Assembly: GCA_016869235.1 (NCBI GenBank)
Contig: VGER01000013.1
Coordinates: 1 to 39,434 of the forward strand
DNA from: Alphaproteobacteria bacterium
GTDB taxonomy: Bacteria > Pseudomonadota > Alphaproteobacteria > UBA2966 > CAIVPW01
DNA: 39,434 nt
Direction: 5' to 3'
The notes below the pieces were generated by a model, which saw only the letters and a list, made by a program, of their open reading frames with translations, did no database searches and was not told where the DNA came from. Position 1 is the first letter of the stretch, and the number at the start of each line of letters is the position of its first letter. Positions 1 through 9,069 of the stretch are shown here, in pieces. Position numbers and translations under genes: made by a program.

Positions 1-443
1 GCCGTGGCGGCATTGGCGGCCGGCGGCGCCAGCTTGAGGTTGTCGCAGGCGATCTCGGCCAGCGTGCGCTTCGGGCTGCCCGCGGTCACGCGCGCCGGGC
101 GCTCGTTGGCGCCGTGCTCGAACACCATGCGGTAGTACGGAGCGGCCTGATCCATGCGGCCCTGCGCCTGGTACGCGGTGGCGAGGTTGAGCTCGTAGTA
201 CGGCTCATTGGGCATCTCACGCATGGCCCCTTCGTAGTAGCGCGCGGTGGCGGCGGCGTCGCTGTTGTTGAAGGCGCGATAGCCGGGGCTCGTCCAGCGC
301 GTGTTGTAACGCTCGGCGCAGCCCGCGACGGCAAGCAGCATCATGCCCAAGGGGACGACGCTCGGTACGGCGCGGAGCGGTCGGGCCAGGGGTTGAGCCA
401 AGGTACGCGCACCGGCGAGGACCATTCTCCACGGGGCCTGCAT
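1..443 (-). CDS. TPR-like lipoprotein, C-terminus beyond window edge
   Basis: Partial minus-strand gene; 147 residues are visible and the frame stays open to base 1. The ATG at 443 follows a good ribosome site (AAAGAGG). A signal peptide ends in the lipobox LAVAGC with Cys42 as the lipidated residue, so the protein should be membrane-anchored in the periplasm. The mature part has one clear helical repeat typical of TPR proteins: ARYYEGAMREMP, then YYELNLATAYQAQGRMDQAAPYYRMV in pieces, with small and aromatic residues at TPR positions. The n-region is long; an inner ATG at 425 would give a shorter leader. Function is unknown. TPR lipoproteins usually act as adaptors for envelope complexes, but nothing here names a partner. 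Lipoprotein call confident, TPR call likely. Confidence 0.7.
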   Translation of the reverse strand, partial: MQAPWRMVLAGARTLAQPLARPLRAVPSVVPLGMMLLAVAGCAERYNTRWTSPGYRAFNNSDAAATARYYEGAMREMPNEPYYELNLATAYQAQGRMDQAAPYYRMVFEHGANERPARVTAGSPKRTLAEIACDNLKLAPPAANAAT

Positions 444-559
444 CGGGACCTCTTTGACTGGGAGGGTTGGGACGTCGAGCGCCGGCAATGTCTTTGCGCA
501 CCGTGGCGCGGGCGTGGCGCAACCAAGGCGTAGGCGTGGCTGTACCATGGCAAGAAAAA

Positions 560-600
560 GCCCACCGGACCATGGGGCAACACCCGATGTGCCGGTGGGC
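560..600 (-). terminator. Rho-independent terminator for the 2TM gene
   Basis: On the minus strand a 9-bp perfect stem (GCCCACCGG / CCGGTGGGC) is followed directly by TTTTTCTT. It lies 25 bases past the stop at 625 and before the lipoprotein start at 443, so it ends the transcript of the 2TM/cyclase-homology genes. Confidence 0.75.
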
Positions 601-624
601 CAAAGCTCTGACTAAGCGGGCGTC

Positions 625-1563
625 TCAGCGGGTCTGCGCCTCGCGTTCGAACCGGGCGCGCAGCTCCTGGCGCGTGCGCTCCTCCCAGCCGGGGCCCAGC
701 AGCCCGTCGATGCCGTAGACCTGCACCGCATTGATGGCCAGCGCGAAGCCGAGGCCCAGCATCGGCCAGACGACCCACCAGTGGCCGTCCCAGCTCATCA
801 GGTTGATGACGAACAGGACGGTGACGATGACGCCGAAGACGGTGGCCCGGCGCTGGAAGCCGCGCATGCGATAGACGCGCCGGCGGATGGTGCGCTCGTC
901 CTCGTCGGCGCGCTTCATACGCTCGGCGATCTCGCGCTCGGCCCACTCGCGGCGCTCCGTGAACCAAGTGCGCCAGCGCCGCAGGCGCCCGCCGAACGTC
1001 TCGGCGACGCCTTCGGCGCCCAGGGTCTTCACCGCCTGCAGGGCGAGCAGCAAGCAGATGGCGAGCGCAGGCCAAACGAAACACACGTCGAGGTCGGCCG
1101 ACAGAACGTTGATGAGGAACAGGAAGAGGATCGCCAATCCGCCGTACACCATGTTGCGGTACAGGCGCTTGATGTTGCCGAGCTCGTATTCGGCCTTCTC
1201 CTCGGGCGTGCGCGGCACGCGCGCGGCGCGGCGGCGGCGCTCGCGCTCGTCTTCCTTTTCGGCCCAGCGGTCGTGGCGGCGCTGGTTACGCTCGAAATGG
1301 CGCTCGCGGTGGCGACCCCAGCCGTGCTGGTGCTGCTCCCAGCGGCGCTGCCAGTCGCGCTTCTCGGCCTGGCGCGCGGCGCGCGCCGGATTGAGCAAGT
1401 AAACGCTGACTTGGTCGCCGGCGAGGGTGCGGGTGCCTTCAGCGGCAAAGCTCCCTACCACGGCGCCGCGCGCCTGCTCGTACACCGCGCCCGAGATGAA
1501 CACGTCGCCCGGCTCGCCGAGCATGCGCAGGGCGTCGGCGTGCGAGACAGCACTGCCGGACAC
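625..1563 (-). CDS. Membrane protein: cyclase-homology tail plus two 2TM domains
   Basis: 312 residues from a GTG start. Residues 1-60 match the C-terminal third of a class III nucleotidyl cyclase homology domain (GEPGDVFISGAVYEQ, then VYLLNP at its end). A basic, charged linker rich in Arg, Glu and His covers about 65-135. Two copies of the 2TM hairpin (Pfam 2TM type) follow, at about 137-180 and 243-288, each with an Asn-containing first helix and a WP motif in the second (FVWPAL, VVWPML), separated by another charged stretch. The protein should sit in the inner membrane with the charged parts in the cytoplasm. The upstream gene at 1585-1929 is in the same frame and carries the missing N-terminal two thirds of the cyclase domain; only a TAG and a TAA separate them. 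It is either a separately translated remnant or half of a broken gene. Function unknown. Confidence 0.65.
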   Translation of the reverse strand: MSGSAVSHADALRMLGEPGDVFISGAVYEQARGAVVGSFAAEGTRTLAGDQVSVYLLNPARAARQAEKRDWQRRWEQHQHGWGRHRERHFERNQRRHDRWAEKEDERERRRRAARVPRTPEEKAEYELGNIKRLYRNMVYGGLAILFLFLINVLSADLDVCFVWPALAICLLLALQAVKTLGAEGVAETFGGRLRRWRTWFTERREWAEREIAERMKRADEDERTIRRRVYRMRGFQRRATVFGVIVTVLFVINLMSWDGHWWVVWPMLGLGFALAINAVQVYGIDGLLGPGWEERTRQELRARFEREAQTR

Positions 1564-1584
1564 GACGCCTTAGCGGCGCTCGAC

Positions 1585-1929
1585 CTAGCCCATGGCCACG
1601 CTGGCGCGGACGTCAACCTGGTCACCTTCGCCGAGGCCCTTGTTGCGCTCGTCGAGAGAGTCCTGCAGGGCCACCGCGGCGGAAACCGCGTCGGTGGCGG
1701 AGGTGAAGGTGGCGCGGAATACGTCGCCGGCCGCGTCGGCGAGGGTACCGCCGTGTTTGCCCGCGAGCGCCTCGAAGGCCTCCCGCAGCTGCGCGACCGA
1801 GCGGCTTGCCTGCTGGCTGGAATCCGTGCGCAGCCGTTCGAGGTCTACGACTTCGGCGCTGACGACGGCGGCCATGCTGGTGCCGCCGGACGGCTCAAAT
1901 GTCCGGGATTCCGCGGGTGACGTGGCCAT
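1585..1929 (-). CDS. N-terminal part of a degenerate class III cyclase-homology domain
   Basis: 114 residues from an ATG at 1929 with a strong ribosome site (GGAGGGGGGAGG). The sequence MAAVVSAEVVDLERL, then KHGGTLADAAGDVF and AVALQDSLDERNKGL, follows the adenylate/guanylate cyclase fold. The first metal-binding Asp of the family (VSADVVG) is Glu here (VSAEVVD), and the usual TTGDG motif is AAGDV. The Asn/Arg motif of the third segment lies in the next gene and is also lost (SHADALRML). Catalysis is therefore unlikely. The frame stops at a TAG inside the domain and would continue in frame into the 625-1563 gene after a second stop five codons on. Best read as the first half of an inactivated or split regulator; a stand-alone small protein is less likely. 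Confidence 0.6.
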   Translation of the reverse strand: MATSPAESRTFEPSGGTSMAAVVSAEVVDLERLRTDSSQQASRSVAQLREAFEALAGKHGGTLADAAGDVFRATFTSATDAVSAAVALQDSLDERNKGLGEGDQVDVRASVAMG

Positions 1930-2142
1930 GGTCCTCCCCCCTCCAGGGTGGTGCGCTCCTGCGGCGCAAAAGCGGCTAGTTTTATGCATATGGGAAGGGG
2001 TGGGGCGGCTCGCAACACCCCGGCCGCGAAGGCTCCGGACCGGCCGACAAGTGCGGCACGCCGCCGCAGTAAGGAGTGATTCGCAGGTGGCCCGCGCCTG
2101 CACTGCCCTTATATTGCGGCTGAGGCGCTGCCGCTGGATACC

Positions 2143-3357
2143 ATGGACTACCGCAAGCATTTAGCCGAGAAGTTGGAGGGCTTGAGGAAGGAAGGACGCT
2201 ACCGCGTCTTCGCCGATCTCGCCCGCCAGGCGGGACGCTTCCCGCGCGCCACGCGCTGGCGTCCCGACGGCCCGACCCACGAAGTCATCGTGTGGTGCTC
2301 CAACGACTACCTCGGCATGGGCCAGCACCCGGTGGTGCTCGACGCTATGCGCACGGCGGTCGACGAAGTCGGCGCCGGGGCCGGCGGCACCCGCAACATC
2401 TCCGGCACGAGCCACTATCACGTGCTGCTCGAACGCGAGCTCGCCAACCTGCACGGCAAGGAGGCAGCACTGCTGTTCAGCTCCGGCTACAACGCCAACG
2501 AGGCGGCGCTGTCGACGCTCGGGCGCCTGCTGCCGGGCTGCATCATCTTCTCCGACGAGCACAACCACGCCTCGATGATCGAGGGCATCCGCCACTCCAA
2601 GGCGGAGAAGCGCATCTTCCGCCACAACGACGCCGGGCACCTAGAAGAGTTGCTGCGCGCCGCCGACGCGGACGCGCCCAAGATCATCGCGCTCGAGTCG
2701 GTGTACTCGATGGAGGGCGATGTCGCGCCGCTCGCCGCCGTCGTGCGTCTGGCCGAGCGCTTCGGCGCGCTCACCCACCTCGACGAGGTGCACGCCGTTG
2801 GCCTTTACGGCCACCGTGGCGCCGGCATTGCCGAGCGCGAGGGCCTGATGAGTCGCTTCGACATCATCAACGGAACGCTCGGCAAGGCGTTCGGGGTCGG
2901 CGGCGGCTACATCGCCGGCCCGGCCGAGATGATCGACGCCGTGCGCAGTTTCGCGCCTGCATTTATTTTCTCGACCTCGCTGTCGCCGGTGGTCGCTGCT
3001 GGTGCGCTGGCCTCAGTGCAATATGTGCGTGCCCACAACGAGCTGCGCGAGAAGCACCAGGAACGCGCCCGCCGCCTGCGCGAGCTGTTCCACCAATACG
3101 CGTTGCCCGTGATGGACACCGAGACGCACATCGTGCCAGTGATGGTCGGCGACCCGCGCTGCTGCAAGGAAGGCTCGGACCTGCTGCTCGAGCAGTACAG
3201 TATCTACGTGCAGCCGATTAACTTCCCCACCGTGCCGCGCGGCAAGGAGCGCTTCCGCTTCACGCCGTCACCCCTTCATACCGATCAGATGATGCACGCG
3301 CTCGCCGGCGCCCTGAACGACTTGTGGACGCGCATGCACCTCGAGCGGGCGGCCTAG
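2143..3357 (+). CDS. hemA: 5-aminolevulinate synthase
   Basis: 404 residues, normal length for the alphaproteobacterial enzyme. It condenses glycine and succinyl-CoA to 5-aminolevulinate, the first committed step of heme synthesis by the Shemin pathway, with pyridoxal phosphate. Family features seen: [12 protein letters not shown] near residue 52, the glycine-rich [17 protein letters not shown], the PLP-ring Asp/His region [11 protein letters not shown], and the Schiff-base Lys248 in [13 protein letters not shown]. The ATG start lies next to a divergent cyclase-homology gene at 1929, so the 213-bp gap holds both promoters; a TATATT at 2110-2115 is a possible -10 for hemA. A small gene follows five bases after the stop. 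No sign of decay, unlike both flanks. Confidence 0.97.
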   Translation: MDYRKHLAEKLEGLRKEGRYRVFADLARQAGRFPRATRWRPDGPTHEVIVWCSNDYLGMGQHPVVLDAMRTAVDEVGAGAGGTRNISGTSHYHVLLERELANLHGKEAALLFSSGYNANEAALSTLGRLLPGCIIFSDEHNHASMIEGIRHSKAEKRIFRHNDAGHLEELLRAADADAPKIIALESVYSMEGDVAPLAAVVRLAERFGALTHLDEVHAVGLYGHRGAGIAEREGLMSRFDIINGTLGKAFGVGGGYIAGPAEMIDAVRSFAPAFIFSTSLSPVVAAGALASVQYVRAHNELREKHQERARRLRELFHQYALPVMDTETHIVPVMVGDPRCCKEGSDLLLEQYSIYVQPINFPTVPRGKERFRFTPSPLHTDQMMHALAGALNDLWTRMHLERAA

Positions 3358-3362
3358 CCCTC

Positions 3363-3596
3363 GTGCCTCGCGAGCGCGGCACCTCCGGCAAAGAGTATCT
3401 CGTCGAGTTCATCGTCCAAGGCGCCTATGTGCGCGTCGCGGCCATCGATCCGGACACAGGCACGGAGGCGATCGCTGTCGGCGCCGCCTCCGCCTCCAAG
3501 GAAGAGCTGAGGCGCCTCGCGGTCCGCAAGCTCGAGTACGTCCTCGCCAAGAAGAAAGGCGAGCCGCCCAAGGGCGACCGCGGCGAGCTCGTCTAG
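3363..3596 (+). CDS. Small conserved protein, DUF6898-like
   Basis: 77 residues from a GTG at 3363, five bases after hemA. The pattern KEYLVEFIVQGAYVRVAAID, then TGTEAIAVGAASA and LRRLAVRKLEYVLAKKK, matches a small alphaproteobacterial family that I recall as DUF6898: beta strands followed by a basic helix. An ATG at 3324 would add 13 residues but overlaps the end of hemA; the homology starts after the GTG. Its last codons overlap the stop of the convergent ABC gene by four bases. Function is not known. Close spacing suggests co-transcription with hemA, but a direct role in heme synthesis is only a guess. Confidence 0.7.
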   Translation: MPRERGTSGKEYLVEFIVQGAYVRVAAIDPDTGTEAIAVGAASASKEELRRLAVRKLEYVLAKKKGEPPKGDRGELV

Positions 3597-5205
3597 GCGA
3601 CAGCTTTCGCCGCTTCCGGTTCCTGCTGCTGCTTCTCCCACAGCGCGGCGTAGCGGCCGCCGGCGCGGAGCAGCTCCTCATGGCTGCCGCGCTCGACAAT
3701 GCGGCCTTCCTCCAGCACCAGGATCTGGTCGGCGTGCACCACGGTCGACAGGCGGTGCGCGATGATCAGCGTGGTGACGCCGCGCGACACCTCCCGCAAG
3801 TTCTCCTGGATCGAGCGCTCGGTGCGCGTGTCGAGCGCCGAGGTCGCCTCGTCGAACAGAAAATTGCGCGGCTGCTTGAGGATGACGCGGGTGATGCCGA
3901 CACGCTGCTCCTCGCCACCCGACAGCTTCAGGCCGCACTCGCCGACGACGGTGTCGTAGCCATCCGGTAGCGCCGCGATAAAGTCGTGGATGTGCGCCAT
4001 GTGTGCCGCCCGCTCGATGTCGGCCCGGGTGGAATTCTCGGTGGCGAAGGCGATGTTGCGGACCAGGCTATCTGTTGAACAGCACGGTATCCTGCGGCAC
4101 CACCCCGATGGCTCCACGCAGCGAGCGCACCGTCGCCCGCCGCACATCCTGGCCGTCCACCGTTATGGTGCCGCCGGTCGGCTCGTAGAAGCGGAACAGC
4201 AGGCGTCCGACGGTGGTCTTCCCCGAACCCGTGGTGCCCACCAGAGCGGTGCTGCTGCCGGCCGGCACCGTGAAAGTCACCTTCTGCAGGATCGGCCGGC
4301 GCGGATCGTAGGCGAAGTCCACGTCGCGGAACTCGATGTGCCCGCTGCGCACGGTGATCGGCGTGGCGCCCGGTCCGTCGGCGATCTCCGGCACCTCGTG
4401 CAAGAGCTCGGTCAGGTTCTCGATGTTCACCAGCGCCTGGCTGATTTCGCGATAGAACTGCCCCATGCGGTCGAGCGGCAGCAGCACCTGCATCAGGTAG
4501 GTGTTGACCAGCACCAGGCCGCCGACCGTGATCTCGCCAGCCATGCTTCGGCGCGCGGCGCTCCACAGCATCGTGGTGAGCCCGGCGCCCATTACCAACG
4601 CCGGCAGCACGCCGCCGAGGGTGCGCCAGCGGAACTGCAGAAGCCCCAGCTCCTTCCACTTCTTCAGGCCCTCGGCGAGGCGCGCCAGCACATGGCGTTC
4701 GGCGCCGAAGTACTTCACCGTCTCGTAATTCAGCAGGCCGTCGACCGCCTTGATCTGCGTCTGGGTGAACTGCGCGTTGGTGTTGCGCTGCAGCGGCGCC
4801 TGCCGGTCGGCGCTCAAGCCGACGACCACTCCGTACACCACCACAGTCGCGACGATCACCGCCGTGTAGATCGCATCCAGGCGCGTCGTCAGTACCCACG
4901 ACACGACGCCGAGCTGCAACACGAGCGGCAGCACGATCATCAGCACCGAGTTCTGCAGCACGCTCAGTCCGCCCATGCCACGGCGGATGGTCTCGGTGAC
5001 CTGGCCGGTCTTGCGCGCGACGTGGTAGCGCAAGCCGAGCGCGTGCGCGTGCGTGCCGCAGCGAAAGAGCACGCTGCGGTTCAGGCAGTTCTGCACCGGC
5101 CACGCCACCATCATGCCGACCTCGCTGACGATGCGGCCCACCGTGAACACGATGCCGTAGGCGAGCAATAGCGCGCCGGCCGTGGCTATCACGCCCGCCG
5201 GTGCG
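3593..5205 (-). pseudogene. Atm1/ABCB7-type ABC exporter, frameshifted and 5'-truncated
   Basis: Remnant of a half-size ABC exporter of the Atm1 family, which moves glutathione/sulfur compounds for Fe-S or metal homeostasis. The hallmark LLNYETVKYFG is present, as are Walker A (GTTGSGKTT), Q-loop (VVPQDTVLFN), signature (LSGGEEQRV), Walker B (NFLFDEATSALD) and H-loop (IIAHRLS). Two lesions are visible. One extra base at about 4073 turns FN-DSLVRNIAFA into FNR-stop, so the ATPase domain is split between the 4068-5205 and 3593-4072 frames. Homology also stops near 5200, removing TM1 and the start codon; the frame beyond is antisense to the neighbouring SRPBCC-like fragment. The catalytic motifs remain good, so decay looks recent. 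A sequencing error could explain the frameshift but not the missing N-terminus. Confidence 0.8.
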
Positions 5206-5631
5206 CTGTTCGATTTCCTGGACGAGCACGCGGTGCCCGCCACGCCGCTAGCGTTTGCGGGGAAGCACCACCCAACGCACGGTCCGGCGGCGCTCCAACG
5301 CCGGCCATCGCGCGACGTGCTCGATCGCCACTTCGCCGCCGACGAGATCGTCACGCGGTACGAGCCGGGCCGCGCCAAGACCTGGGAGTCGATGGGACGC
5401 CCGCATCGCCTGCTGGGCTGCTATCGCCTGGCGCTCCACCTCGAGGCGCGCGGCGATGTCACGTTGTTGACCGCATCGCTCAGCTATGCGCCGCCCACCG
5501 ATGCGTTCGGCGGCCTGCTCGCGCGGCTTGTGAGCGCGGGCTACGCCAAGTGGTGCACCACACGTGTGATCAACATGGCCGTCGCCTGGTCCGAGCGCCG
5601 GGAGTTCGCGGCCCAGCGGCAGTTTGCGTGA
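5182..5631 (+). pseudogene. SRPBCC-like (polyketide cyclase/START fold) gene fragment
   Basis: The frame from GTG 5182 encodes LFDFLDEHA, then DEIVTRYEPGRAKTWESMG, CYRLALHLEARGDVTLL and SLSYAPP. This order (first helix, strand with a Trp-Glu turn, then the central strands) and a final amphipathic helix (FGGLLARLVSAGYAKW) resemble the helix-grip SRPBCC superfamily. The beginning of the first strand is missing and the stretch between about residues 20 and 50 does not fit the family, so an internal deletion is possible. The 5' end abuts the truncated 5' end of the divergent ABC gene, as expected if one deletion removed both starts and the shared promoter. Family assignment is moderate; fragment status is likely. 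Confidence 0.4.
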
Positions 5632-5675
5632 CGCCACCTAATCTTACGCCGGAACCCCCGGGGGTATTGCGGACC

Positions 5676-6074
5676 ATGAACGAGAACAATCATGCGCAAA
5701 CGCACACAGCACTTGGCACGCCAGCTGCGCCGCAAGTCCACCGGGCATTTCCGTTCGCGGTCGCAGTCGACAGCAGCGAAGCCCAGCTCGACTCGCTGCA
5801 GAAGCTCCTTGCAGCCCGCGGCATCGGACTTCTGCGCGCGCATACTGCCGCGGACGGCCTGGCGCTGGCGCAGCTGCACGTTCCTGACCTGATCGTCGCG
5901 GCGCTGAGCGTGCGCGGGCTCAGCACCCTGGATTTTCTGGTCGCCGCCAAGGCCGACCAACGTCTCGCGCGCGTGCCCTTCGTCGTCTTGAGCGGGGCGC
6001 CCGCGCATGCCGATCACCAGCGCCGGCACTGCATGTCGCTGGGTGCCGACGCCTTCCTCTACCGAAAGGAGTAA
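5676..6074 (+). CDS. Receiver-like protein lacking the phosphoacceptor Asp
   Basis: 132 residues from ATG 5676. After a disordered N-terminus of about 25 residues comes a CheY-like alpha/beta pattern: AFPFAVAVDSSEAQLDSLQ where the acidic pair DD is D-S, then PDLIVAALSVRG where the phosphorylated Asp is Ala, then RVPFVVLSGAP with the conserved Ser/Thr strand and GADAFLYRKE with the conserved Lys near the end. It keeps the receiver fold but should not be phosphorylated in the usual way. There is no output domain. Possible roles are an atypical adaptor receiver or a decaying gene; it sits between two pseudogenes and a long gap, with no kinase nearby. Confidence 0.7.
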   Translation: MNENNHAQTHTALGTPAAPQVHRAFPFAVAVDSSEAQLDSLQKLLAARGIGLLRAHTAADGLALAQLHVPDLIVAALSVRGLSTLDFLVAAKADQRLARVPFVVLSGAPAHADHQRRHCMSLGADAFLYRKE

Positions 6075-6781
6075 GGACAGAGCGGACGAGTTGGCGGCGA
6101 CTCTTTTCGAGCTCGCGCCGTTGCAGCACGCGGCGTAGCGGGCGCCGCCGAAGTTTCCACGCGCCCCCCGACCCTGGTGGGGGGAGGGCAGAGGCCGAAG
6201 GGCGCGTGGTATCGAGTGCTGCTAGCGGTCGGTGAGACGGCGGCGGCCGGCGAACTCACCCTTGGCGAAATCGTGCGGGGCGAAGTCGATCGGCGCACCA
6301 TGCGCACTGGTGCTGCGGAAACCGTGCAGAAGCTTGTTGACCAGTCGGGCGATGGCTCGTGCCATGGATGTCTCGTCGGGTATGCGTACTAAGCCTGCGC
6401 TTACCTAAATCTGCTCACTGGCGCTCAAAATCCATTTCGTATTCGAGCGGCCGCGCGACACGAAACCCCGCCGCGAATCGTCTGCGCGAGCGCTTGTTGC
6501 GCACGACTCATCTCCTGTCGTACCGGGGCCACCGCCCGCAACGAATGCGCGGTGGGGCCCAACTTCGCATTGCATTTGTGTCGATGTGACGCCCGTCACA
6601 CAAAAGCGTGAGCGGGGCCGTCGCGAACCGGGTGGGGCGCGCCTGCCGGGCCGGTGTCGGACCCTCCTTGCAACACCGCACAAGCCCTAGCTTTTGGCCC
6701 TTTCCCTAGCGGGAGGTTGGTAGGCGGGGGCGACATATGGTATGAAGGCGTTCGTTCGACGTTCACCCGTAAGTACTTGTC
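6075..6781. other. Long intergenic stretch before rpiB
   Basis: About 700 bases without a recognised gene. The only candidate is a 47-codon minus-strand frame (6222-6365, listed separately). A -35/-10 like pair, TTGGTA at 6717-6722 and TATGAA at 6741-6746 with an 18-base spacer, lies about 35 bases before rpiB and is a weak promoter guess for the long operon. No tRNA, terminator or repeat was found. Confidence 0.4.
6222..6365 (-). CDS. Possible small basic protein, 47 residues
   Basis: ATG 6365 to TAG 6222. The product begins MARAIARLVNKLLHGFRST, an amphipathic basic helix, then a segment rich in Phe and Gly (APIDFAPHDFAKGEFAGRR). Third-position GC is high like its neighbours, and the charge pattern looks protein-like rather than random. 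The ribosome site is weak (GACGAGA). Not recognised; it could be chance. Confidence 0.3.
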   Translation of the reverse strand: MARAIARLVNKLLHGFRSTSAHGAPIDFAPHDFAKGEFAGRRRLTDR

Positions 6782-7243
6782 ATGGCCCCAGAAAAGGCCC
6801 CCCACGCGCTCGCGCCGGAGATCGTCGCGCTGGCGTCAGACCACGGCGGCTTCGAGCTCAAGGAGCTGCTGAAGAAGGAGCTGGCGGCCAAGGGCTACAA
6901 GCTCCTCGACCTTGGCACCAACTCGTCCGCGGCGGTCGACTACCCCGATTACGGCCTGGCGCTGGCCGAGGCCATTGCGTCGGGTCAGGCGAGCCGCGGC
7001 ATCGGCATCTGCGGCAGCGGCGTCGGCATCTCCATTGCCGCCAACCGGCGCGCCGGCGTTCGCGCGGCGTTGGTCAGCGATTCCCTGACGGCGCGCCTGT
7101 GCCGGCAGCACAACGACGCCAATGTCCTCTGCCTTGGCGCCCGCACCACCGGGGTGGATGTCGCTAAGGACTGCGTGCACGCGTTTCTGTCGACGCAGTT
7201 CGAGGGTGGGCGTCATGTCCGCCGCGTCGAGAAGCTGGGCTGA
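6782..7243 (+). CDS. rpiB: Ribose-5-phosphate isomerase B
   Basis: 153 residues. Interconverts ribulose 5-phosphate and ribose 5-phosphate in the pentose phosphate pathway. Seen: [13 protein letters not shown] with the phosphate-binding Asp-His pair near residue 20, DYPDYG, the active-site loop [15 protein letters not shown] with Cys77 as the general base, and the later [12 protein letters not shown]. First gene of a long plus-strand run and close to glyA, a pairing common in alphaproteobacteria. Its product feeds ribulose 5-phosphate to RibB, which sits in the same operon. Confidence 0.95.
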   Translation: MAPEKAPHALAPEIVALASDHGGFELKELLKKELAAKGYKLLDLGTNSSAAVDYPDYGLALAEAIASGQASRGIGICGSGVGISIAANRRAGVRAALVSDSLTARLCRQHNDANVLCLGARTTGVDVAKDCVHAFLSTQFEGGRHVRRVEKLG

Positions 7244-7253
7244 GGGCACGGCC

Positions 7254-8591
7254 ATGGGGCGTCCCCTGTCGAGCGGCGTCGAGCGTCGCACCCCGTTCTT
7301 CGACGCCGACCTCGCGCGCGACGACCCCGAGGTCTTCGCCGCCATCGAAGGCGAGATCGGCCGTCAACAGGACGAGATCGAGCTGATCGCGTCGGAGAAC
7401 ATCGTCAGCCCCGCCGTGCTGCAGGCACAGGCCTCGGTGCTCACCAACAAGTACGCGGAAGGCTATCCGGGCAAGCGCTACTACGGCGGCTGCGAGCACG
7501 TGGACGTGGTCGAGAACCTCGCCATCGAGCGCGCCAAGAAGCTGTTCGGCTGCGCCTTCGCCAACGTGCAGCCGCATTCCGGCAGCCAGGCCAACCAGGG
7601 CGTGCTTAACGCGCTGTTCAAGCCGGGCGACACCATCATGGGCATGTCGCTCGCCGCGGGCGGCCACCTGACCCACGGCGCGCCGCCCAACCAGTCGGGC
7701 AAGTGGTTCCATTCCGTGCAGTACGGCGTGCGCCGGCAGGACGCGCGCATCGACTTCGACGAGGTGGAGGCGCTCGCCAAGCAGCACAAGCCGAAGCTGA
7801 TCATCGCCGGCGGCTCGGCCTATCCGCGCCAGATCGACCACCAGAAGTTCCGCCAGGTCGCCGATCAGGTCGGCGCGCTGCTGATGGTGGACATGGCGCA
7901 CTACGCAGGGCTGGTCGCGGCGGGACTGCATCCCAGCCCGTTCCCGCACGCCCACGTGGCGACGACGACGACGCACAAGACCCTGCGCGGACCGCGCGGC
8001 GGCATGATCCTCACCAACGACGAGGACATCGCCAAGAAGGTCAACTCGGCGATCTTCCCCGGCATCCAGGGCGGCCCGCTGATGCACGTCATTGCCGGCA
8101 AGGCGGTGGCCTTCAAGGAAGCGCTGCATCCGTCGTTCAAGGATTACGCCGCGGCGGTGATCGCCAACGCGCGCGTGATGGCGGAAACGCTTTCGGTGCG
8201 CGGCCTCGACATCGTCTCCGGCGGCACCGACACGCATCTTCTGCTGGTCGCTCTGCGGCCGAAGAAGCTGACCGGCAAGGCGGCCGAGGTGACGCTGGGC
8301 AACGCGCACATCACCTGCAACAAGAACGGCATTCCGTTCGATCCGGAGAAGCCGACCGTCACCTCGGGGGTACGGCTCGGCAGTCCGGCGGGGACCACCC
8401 GCGGCTTCGCTCAGCCGGAGTTCCGCGACATCGGCCGTCTCATTGCCGACGTGCTCGACGGCTTGGCGGCCCATCCCGACAATAACAAGGCCGCCGAGGA
8501 CAAGGCGCGCGCGGAGGTGCTCGCCCTGTGCAAGCGCTTCCCGATCTATTCCGACTTGAGCTGGTGGCGGCGCTCCGCGTCGCGAGGGTGA
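7254..8591 (+). CDS. glyA: Serine hydroxymethyltransferase
   Basis: 445 residues from ATG 7254; longer in-frame starts upstream lie inside rpiB. Converts serine and tetrahydrofolate to glycine and 5,10-methylene-THF. Seen: [11 protein letters not shown], the tyrosine-rich [16 protein letters not shown] loop, the glycine-rich [21 protein letters not shown], and the PLP Lys242 in [14 protein letters not shown]. It starts ten bases after rpiB and is followed by nrdR after 16 bases, a standard alphaproteobacterial order. Nothing unusual. Confidence 0.97.
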   Translation: MGRPLSSGVERRTPFFDADLARDDPEVFAAIEGEIGRQQDEIELIASENIVSPAVLQAQASVLTNKYAEGYPGKRYYGGCEHVDVVENLAIERAKKLFGCAFANVQPHSGSQANQGVLNALFKPGDTIMGMSLAAGGHLTHGAPPNQSGKWFHSVQYGVRRQDARIDFDEVEALAKQHKPKLIIAGGSAYPRQIDHQKFRQVADQVGALLMVDMAHYAGLVAAGLHPSPFPHAHVATTTTHKTLRGPRGGMILTNDEDIAKKVNSAIFPGIQGGPLMHVIAGKAVAFKEALHPSFKDYAAAVIANARVMAETLSVRGLDIVSGGTDTHLLLVALRPKKLTGKAAEVTLGNAHITCNKNGIPFDPEKPTVTSGVRLGSPAGTTRGFAQPEFRDIGRLIADVLDGLAAHPDNNKAAEDKARAEVLALCKRFPIYSDLSWWRRSASRG

Positions 8592-8607
8592 ACGGGGGAG
8601 ACTCAAC

Positions 8608-9069
8608 ATGCGCTGTCCGTTTTGCGGCAACGCCGACACGCAGGTGAAGGACTCGCGGCCGACCGAGGACAATGCCTCGATCCGCCGCCGGCGTTTCTGC
8701 CCCACGTGCGGCTCGCGCTTCACCACTTTCGAGCGCATCCAGTTGCGCGAGCTCACCGTGGTGAAGAAGACCGGCCAGCGCGTGCCGTTCGACCGCGACA
8801 AGCTGATGCGCTCCATCTTGATCGCCACACGCAAGCGGCCGGTCGAGCACGAGCGCATCGAGCGGATGGTGAGCGGCATCGCCCGCCGCCTGGAGAGCCT
8901 CGGCGAGTCCGCGATCCAGTCGAGCGTGATCGGCGAGATGGTGATGGATGCGCTCTCCAACCTCGACCAGGTCGCCTATGTGCGCTTTGCCTCGGTGTAT
9001 CGCAACTTCCGCGAAGCGCGCGACTTCGAGACCTTCGTGGGCGAGTTGAGTGGCGACTCCGACAGCTGA
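8608..9069 (+). CDS. nrdR: Transcriptional repressor NrdR
   Basis: 153 residues. An N-terminal zinc ribbon uses Cys3, Cys6, Cys31 and Cys34 (MRCPFC, FCPTC), followed by an ATP-cone domain from about residue 48 ([19 protein letters not shown]). NrdR senses ATP/dATP and represses ribonucleotide reductase genes at NrdR boxes. A ribosome site (GGGGGAG) precedes the ATG. Its end overlaps the start of ribD by 20 bases, so translation is probably coupled. No nrd gene lies in the window. Confidence 0.97.
   Translation: MRCPFCGNADTQVKDSRPTEDNASIRRRRFCPTCGSRFTTFERIQLRELTVVKKTGQRVPFDRDKLMRSILIATRKRPVEHERIERMVSGIARRLESLGESAIQSSVIGEMVMDALSNLDQVAYVRFASVYRNFREARDFETFVGELSGDSDS

Noticed and set aside
4060..4090. 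Programmed frameshift in the ABC exporter
   Set aside because: No slippery heptamer is seen, and the gene also lacks its 5' end, so decay is simpler.
7164..8960. 598-codon minus-strand open frame across glyA and nrdR
   Set aside because: Antisense shadow of GC-rich coding sequence; low-complexity Arg/His/Ala content, no known domain.
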